Shown piece after piece: positions 6,596-10,099 of a stretch of 10,099 nt of DNA. The notes below the pieces were generated by a model, which searched no databases, was not told where the DNA came from, and saw only the letters and a program-made list of their open reading frames with translations. A program made the translations under genes and the position numbers. Each line of letters begins with the position of its first letter. Position 1 is the first letter of the stretch. The DNA comes from Dehalococcoidia bacterium UBA4060. GTDB taxonomy: Bacteria; Chloroflexota; Dehalococcoidia; GIF9; UBA5629. The stretch lies in assembly GCA_002383665.1 (NCBI GenBank), contig DFZI01000032.1, forward strand, positions 1 through 10,099. The letters are read 5' to 3'.

Positions 6596-7780
6596 ATGGA
6601 TTTTGGATTTACTCCTGAAGAGGAAAAGTTTCGAGAAGAAGTCCGTGAGTGGTTAGAAAAAGAACCACCGGGCAAATTTAAGATGGAGCTCGAGGACGAG
6701 GGATATGGATGCTGGGGGGTTTCACGGGAATTCACCCGCCACCTCGGAGCCAAAGGTTGGTTGGCGCCAGACTGGCCTGTGGAATATGGCGGGCAGGGAC
6801 GTACCAGCATGGAGAAACTTATCTTGGTAATGGAATTGGCCAAACATAGGGCGCCTACATTCTTGCACTTTGCGGCTGAGCTGGTTGGGCCGACTATTAT
6901 GCTTTATGGTACTGAGGAGCAGAAGAGGGACTTTCTTCCTAAAATGGCAAGCGGCAAAACGATTATTTGCGAGTGCATGAGTGAGCCTGATGCAGGATCT
7001 GATGCTGCTGCGATTAACACTCAAGCTATGGAAGATGGCGATTATTACATAATAAATGGACAGAAGACATGGACCAGCCTGGCACACCTGGCTGATTGGT
7101 GTTGGGTGACTGTTCTTACGGATCCTTCCGCGACACCACGTTACAAGGGAATAAGCAGTTTTATCATTGATGCGAAAACCCCTGGCATAACTATCCGTCC
7201 TATTATCAATATGGCTGGGGAACAGTCTTTTAATGAGGTATTTTTCGATAATGTGAGAGTACCCAAGAGTAATCTTTTGGGGAAAATCAATAACGGCTGG
7301 TATCAGCTATTGGCAGCGCTGGATTCCGAAAGATGCTGGTCCAGGGCTGGAATGGCATGGTATTGTGGTGAAATTCTGAAAGACTTAATTACCTATACAA
7401 AGGAAACTAAAAATGGCGGCGATAGCTTAAATCATAATCCGTTGATACGCCAGAAACTGGCTCAGCTGGCTATTGATATAGAAGCCTGCCGCATCCTTCA
7501 ATACAGGGTGGCCTGGATTCACTCAAGGAATACTCTGCCTAACTATGAGGCCTCGATGGCCAAGGTGTATGCCGATGAATTGAGCCAGCGTCTGGCGATG
7601 GCTGGCATGGAGATACTCGGGTTTTATGGTCAATTAAAGAGAGATTCCAAATGGTCTGTGTTGAAGGGTATGATCGGCCATATGTACGTTAACTCGTATG
7701 GCAAGACCATTGCTGCCGGGGCTTCTGAAATACAGCGAAATATCATTGCGCAAAGAGGTTTGAAGCTACCCCGGAGCTAA
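6596..7780 (+). CDS. Acyl-CoA dehydrogenase, catalytic-type subunit of a probable mixed pair
   Basis: This 394-residue flavoprotein of the acyl-CoA dehydrogenase family would introduce a 2,3-double bond into an acyl-CoA and pass electrons to ETF. AAGGAG lies 4 bases before the ATG. The N-terminal helical domain contains GWLAPDWPVEYGGQG. The middle domain has the FAD/substrate loop CMSEPDAGSD (127-136) and WTS (159-161), both intact. The C-terminus ends AAGASEIQRNIIAQRGLKLPR. Ala374 replaces the usual catalytic Glu of medium-chain enzymes (E376). A Glu is instead present at E245 in LDSER, the position of the base in isovaleryl- and long-chain enzymes. The RxQFG FAD motif of the second subunit interface is absent: that stretch reads TKETKNGGD. 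This pattern resembles the alpha subunit of heteromeric FadE pairs. The next gene, 27 bases downstream, supplies the missing motif. The substrate cannot be read from the sequence. Confidence 0.93.
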   Translation: MDFGFTPEEEKFREEVREWLEKEPPGKFKMELEDEGYGCWGVSREFTRHLGAKGWLAPDWPVEYGGQGRTSMEKLILVMELAKHRAPTFLHFAAELVGPTIMLYGTEEQKRDFLPKMASGKTIICECMSEPDAGSDAAAINTQAMEDGDYYIINGQKTWTSLAHLADWCWVTVLTDPSATPRYKGISSFIIDAKTPGITIRPIINMAGEQSFNEVFFDNVRVPKSNLLGKINNGWYQLLAALDSERCWSRAGMAWYCGEILKDLITYTKETKNGGDSLNHNPLIRQKLAQLAIDIEACRILQYRVAWIHSRNTLPNYEASMAKVYADELSQRLAMAGMEILGFYGQLKRDSKWSVLKGMIGHMYVNSYGKTIAAGASEIQRNIIAQRGLKLPRS

Positions 7781-7807
7781 GAATAGTGTAAAAGGACTGA
7801 TTTACCA

Positions 7808-8923
7808 ATGGATTTTAACTTAAACGAAGAACAAGAGATGCTGCGCAAGCTGGCGCGTGACTTCCTATCGGCTAATTGTCCACCGTCTCTGGTGAGGAAA
7901 ATAGCCAGGGGTGAGGCGGAGCTTGATCCACAATTATGGCGTAATATGGCGCAGATGGGATGGATGGGCATAACCGTACCTGAGAAATATGGTGGGATGG
8001 GAGGAAGTTTTCTGAGTCTGATAGTGCTGCTAGAAGAAACGGGATATGCCTGTTTACCGAGTTTATTTTTTTCAGGCCTGATAGGTGGCCTTGCTCTCAA
8101 TGAAATGGGAAATGATGGGCAGAAGCAGGATTTATTGCCCAAAATTGCACAGGGAGAACTCATGGTTGTTCTCGCTTTTACCGAGCCAGGAGTTCGCTAT
8201 GATGCCCAGGGCATTACCACAAAGGCTGTTCTCGAGGGAGGGAATAAATACTCTATAGATGGGGTCAAGCTTTTTATTTCTGATGCCCAGCATGCTGACT
8301 ATCTTGTATGTCCAGCCAGTTCAGGGAAAGGCATCACTGTGTTTCTGCTGGAGACCCGTAATCCGGCTATAAGGTGTGCTTTGCTCAATACTTATGCCGG
8401 GGATAGACAATATGAGGTAATACTCAACAAGGTCAGCTCATCGAAAGAAAATATTCTTGGAAGAGTTGAACAAGGATGGGATCTGCTACAATCGGTTATG
8501 CGGAAGGCGACCATTGCTAAATGTGCAGAGATGGTCGGCGGAGCGCAAAAAGCGTTGGATATGACCCTGGACTATGCCAGGGAAAGAAAACAGTTTGGCC
8601 GGCCTATAGGCACTCTCCAGGCTATACAGCATTACTGCGCTAACATGGCTATAGATGTTGATGCAGCACGTTTCTTAACCAGGGAGACTGCATGGAATCT
8701 AAATGTTGGCCAGCCGTGTGTTAAGGAAGCAGCAGTTGCCAAGGCATTTGTTAGTGATGCTTATACACGGGTCTGTAAGATGGCACATCAGATTCATGGG
8801 GCCATAGGTACCACTGAAGATCACGATTTGCCTTTATATTCTAAAAGTGCAATAGCCAGCAGGATTATTTTTGGCGATCCTTCCTATCACCGTGAGGTTG
8901 TAGCGCAAGAAATTGGCCTATAA
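7808..8923 (+). CDS. Acyl-CoA dehydrogenase-like protein, probable partner subunit
   Basis: This 371-residue member of the acyl-CoA dehydrogenase family has the normal fold markers: MDFNLNEEQEMLR at the start, GWMGITVPEKYGGMGG, then ARERKQFGRPIGTLQAIQH (257-275), the classical FAD-contact motif. The middle-domain loop is degenerate: AFTEPGVRYD replaces the usual TEPxAGSD, and the Trp of the WTS motif is lost (LFISDA). Neither usual catalytic Glu position holds Glu: by alignment A234 matches MCAD T255/IVD E254, and F355 matches MCAD E376. It therefore looks like a beta subunit with reduced or no activity of its own. It lies 27 bases after the first dehydrogenase; AAGGA sits about 11 bases before the ATG. 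A partial ability to act on substrate with another base, such as D357 in FGDPSYH, cannot be excluded. Confidence 0.92.
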   Translation: MDFNLNEEQEMLRKLARDFLSANCPPSLVRKIARGEAELDPQLWRNMAQMGWMGITVPEKYGGMGGSFLSLIVLLEETGYACLPSLFFSGLIGGLALNEMGNDGQKQDLLPKIAQGELMVVLAFTEPGVRYDAQGITTKAVLEGGNKYSIDGVKLFISDAQHADYLVCPASSGKGITVFLLETRNPAIRCALLNTYAGDRQYEVILNKVSSSKENILGRVEQGWDLLQSVMRKATIAKCAEMVGGAQKALDMTLDYARERKQFGRPIGTLQAIQHYCANMAIDVDAARFLTRETAWNLNVGQPCVKEAAVAKAFVSDAYTRVCKMAHQIHGAIGTTEDHDLPLYSKSAIASRIIFGDPSYHREVVAQEIGL

Positions 8924-8936
8924 CGAATTGTAATAT

Positions 8937-8965
8937 GTGAAAAAGTACTGGATTTTTCAGATAAT
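8937..8965 (+). promoter_or_regulatory. Candidate promoter giving a leaderless VOC transcript, with internal palindrome
   Basis: GTGAAA (8937-8942) and GATAAT (8960-8965) are 17 bases apart. The expected start point falls at about the ATG (8971), so the message could be leaderless; no ribosome site is visible there. A perfect 7-base inverted repeat, TGAAAAA...TTTTTCA (8938-8944 and 8953-8959), lies between the two boxes and might be an operator. The same repeat could be a weak AT-rich hairpin after the dehydrogenase gene. Confidence 0.3.
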
Positions 8966-8970
8966 TTTTT

Positions 8971-9483
8971 ATGAAAGTAGAACATTTGGACCATATTCAT
9001 ATAGCCATTAAGGATATCGATAAAGCTGCAGAATTATTTGAGAGATTATTAGGCATAAAATTCTGCAAGGAAGGTGTGATCGAGAAACTCGGATTAAAAT
9101 GGAGAATTGCAATTATCGGCGGTGTAGGAATAGAGCTACTGCAAGGAATTTCCAAAGATGATGAAATCACTAAGTTTGTCGAGAAGAGAGGTGAAGGTGT
9201 ACAAGCAATATCGTTTAAAGTTACTAATCTGAAAGAGGAAGTTGACGAAATGAAAGCCATGGGCATTTGGCCGGTAGTCAATGTTGACTTACCATTACTT
9301 AGAGAAGTGGAATTCCATCCGAAAGACACACATGGAGTGCAGATCGAGTTGGCTGAATATAAACCAGGTCACCCGGTTGCTTTTGCTGCACATAATCAAG
9401 GCCCATCTTCTACAGTTGAAACAAAATTTGAAGCTAAATTTAGGGTAAAAAATATCCTTGGCACTACAAAGATAGCGGTCTAA
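8971..9483 (+). CDS. VOC (glyoxalase-fold) protein resembling methylmalonyl-CoA epimerase
   Basis: This 170-residue protein has the VOC/glyoxalase fold and the layout of methylmalonyl-CoA epimerase: LDHIHIAIKDIDKAAELFERLLG at the start, VGIELLQG, FVEKRGEGVQAISFKV, and GVQIELAEY. The likely metal ligands H8 and E126 are kept. The usual HHI of GEGxHHI reads Q78-A79-I80, so one ligand is replaced by Ala. It may therefore not be a true epimerase; another acyl-CoA or lactoylglutathione-like substrate, or loss of activity, are alternatives. About 40 residues follow the last conserved block, longer than usual, and the final codons overlap a transposase gene on the other strand. An in-frame TAA at 8962-8964 rules out an earlier start. 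It follows the dehydrogenase by 47 bases and is more AT-rich than its neighbours. Confidence 0.8.
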   Translation: MKVEHLDHIHIAIKDIDKAAELFERLLGIKFCKEGVIEKLGLKWRIAIIGGVGIELLQGISKDDEITKFVEKRGEGVQAISFKVTNLKEEVDEMKAMGIWPVVNVDLPLLREVEFHPKDTHGVQIELAEYKPGHPVAFAAHNQGPSSTVETKFEAKFRVKNILGTTKIAV

Positions 9484-10099
9484 TTGATGGGGGCACGGCT
9501 ACACCTACAGATTGAAGTACCTTGCCGGATACACCCTCAAGTGCGGTACGCAGGCTATACCATTGCTCCCCTTCTCTTACCTGTACCTCACCAAGAGCCT
9601 CAAGGTCTTGCCGTATTTCATCCCATTCGAAATGACATCCGTGAGACTTCAGACGTTCCTGCAGTTTGTAGTATAAAAGCAGTGCCAGGAAAGAACAAAA
9701 GACATGGCCTTTAATGGTGGCATCCCACTGATGAAAGATAGGCCGGGTCCTGATCATTGACTGTGCTGCACGGAAAAACTGCTCTACCAGTAACAGACGC
9801 TTATACTGTAGCGCTACTTCCTCCGCAGGCAGAGTGGTATTCGTTCGCAGTACGAACTTACCATCATAACGGGCTTCGTCAGTTACCTTCTTCATATTGA
9901 TACCAACGGCACCCCTTTCAACCCGTAAGTACCTCCGGTAGCCCGAATTACCTATTAGCCGGCTGCTCCCGTTCTTCAGCTCGGCCTGCAGGGATTTTAT
10001 AATGGCTCCCCTCTCTGCTATATCCTTCCGCTCTTCCTGGGGGTTGTGACAGACAATATAGCGATGATCTCCTGCCATGACCTCTTTTACGCGTAGATT
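9456..10099 (-). mobile_element. Part of an IS1634-like insertion sequence (one end near 9456-9484)
   Basis: The transposase gene defines the element. Its inside end should lie close to the transposase stop at 9464-9466, so the boundary is placed roughly between 9456 and 9484. The terminal inverted repeat and target duplication cannot be confirmed, because the other end is outside the window. Confidence 0.5.
9464..10099 (-). CDS. IS1634-like DDE transposase, C-terminal part (runs off right edge)
   Basis: The reading frame is open to the window edge (212 codons with the stop), so the start lies outside; an ATG at 10078 is internal. The protein shows the IS4/IS1634 C-terminal signature: RYIVCHNPQEERKD, DGKFVLRTNTTL, then YKRLLLVEQFFRAAQS, RPIFHQWDATIKGHVFCSFLAL. 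The Glu in LLLVEQ (codon 9782-9784) is the final acidic residue of the DDE triad. The usual Lys seven residues later is Gln here (9761-9763). The last residues (PPSIRPLSL) and stop overlap the 3' end of the VOC gene by 20 bases. The N-terminal Asp residues are outside the window, so intactness cannot be judged. Confidence 0.88.
   Translation of the reverse strand, partial: NLRVKEVMAGDHRYIVCHNPQEERKDIAERGAIIKSLQAELKNGSSRLIGNSGYRRYLRVERGAVGINMKKVTDEARYDGKFVLRTNTTLPAEEVALQYKRLLLVEQFFRAAQSMIRTRPIFHQWDATIKGHVFCSFLALLLYYKLQERLKSHGCHFEWDEIRQDLEALGEVQVREGEQWYSLRTALEGVSGKVLQSVGVAVPPSIRPLSL

Noticed and set aside
6424..6843. Minus-strand reading frame of 139 codons across the hdr/dehydrogenase control region
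   Set aside because: Half of it is antisense to the dehydrogenase N-terminus, it has no recognisable motif, and it would cover the promoter region.
9484..9714. Plus-strand reading frame of 76 codons after the VOC gene
   Set aside because: It is antisense to the transposase, which keeps its family signature here.
1..10099. CRISPR arrays, tRNA or rRNA genes
   Set aside because: No regularly spaced repeats, tRNA cloverleaf or rRNA sequence was seen on either strand.

Overview
The window looks like a chromosomal segment of an anaerobic bacterium, most plausibly a Chloroflexota member of the Dehalococcoidia type. That guess rests on the mix of genes: a bacterial DnaE, a Cys-tailed FmdB-like zinc ribbon, a complete soluble HdrABC set with a hydrogenase-type maturation protease, and paired acyl-CoA dehydrogenases. 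No rRNA, tRNA or other taxonomic marker is present, so the placement is an inference.

Layout: (1) 1-1216, minus strand: the N-terminal third of the DNA polymerase III alpha subunit (dnaE), running off the left edge. (2) About 1323-2015, plus strand: a four-helix membrane protein of the TIGR01906/DUF1461 family, the family that includes the lipoprotein transacylase Lit. (3) 2022-2270, minus: an FmdB-like zinc-ribbon protein, convergent with the previous gene and only 6 bases from it. (4) 2363-6289, minus: a tight operon hdrA-hdrC-hdrB-hydrogenase maturation protease, with 4-base stop/start overlaps between the last three genes. (5) 6293-6595: a divergent regulatory region with a good promoter for each direction and a cluster of TGTTG/CAACA half-sites over the hdr -35 box. 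(6) 6596-8923, plus: two adjacent acyl-CoA dehydrogenase genes. (7) 8971-9483, plus: a glyoxalase-fold (VOC) protein resembling methylmalonyl-CoA epimerase. (8) 9464 to the right edge, minus: the C-terminal part of an IS1634-like DDE transposase, whose end overlaps the last codons of the VOC gene.

How the genes may work together: HdrABC is the thiol-disulfide/electron-bifurcating iron-sulfur flavoprotein module. The protease in the same operon suggests a link to a NiFe hydrogenase encoded elsewhere, because no hydrogenase subunit or MvhD is in the window. The two dehydrogenases have complementary losses: one keeps the catalytic Glu and the TEP/GSD-type FAD loop, the other keeps the RxQFG FAD motif. 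They therefore probably form one mixed complex, like the steroid side-chain FadE pairs. The divergent arrangement of an acyl-CoA oxidation unit and an Hdr unit suggests, but does not prove, a common redox or carbon-substrate control.
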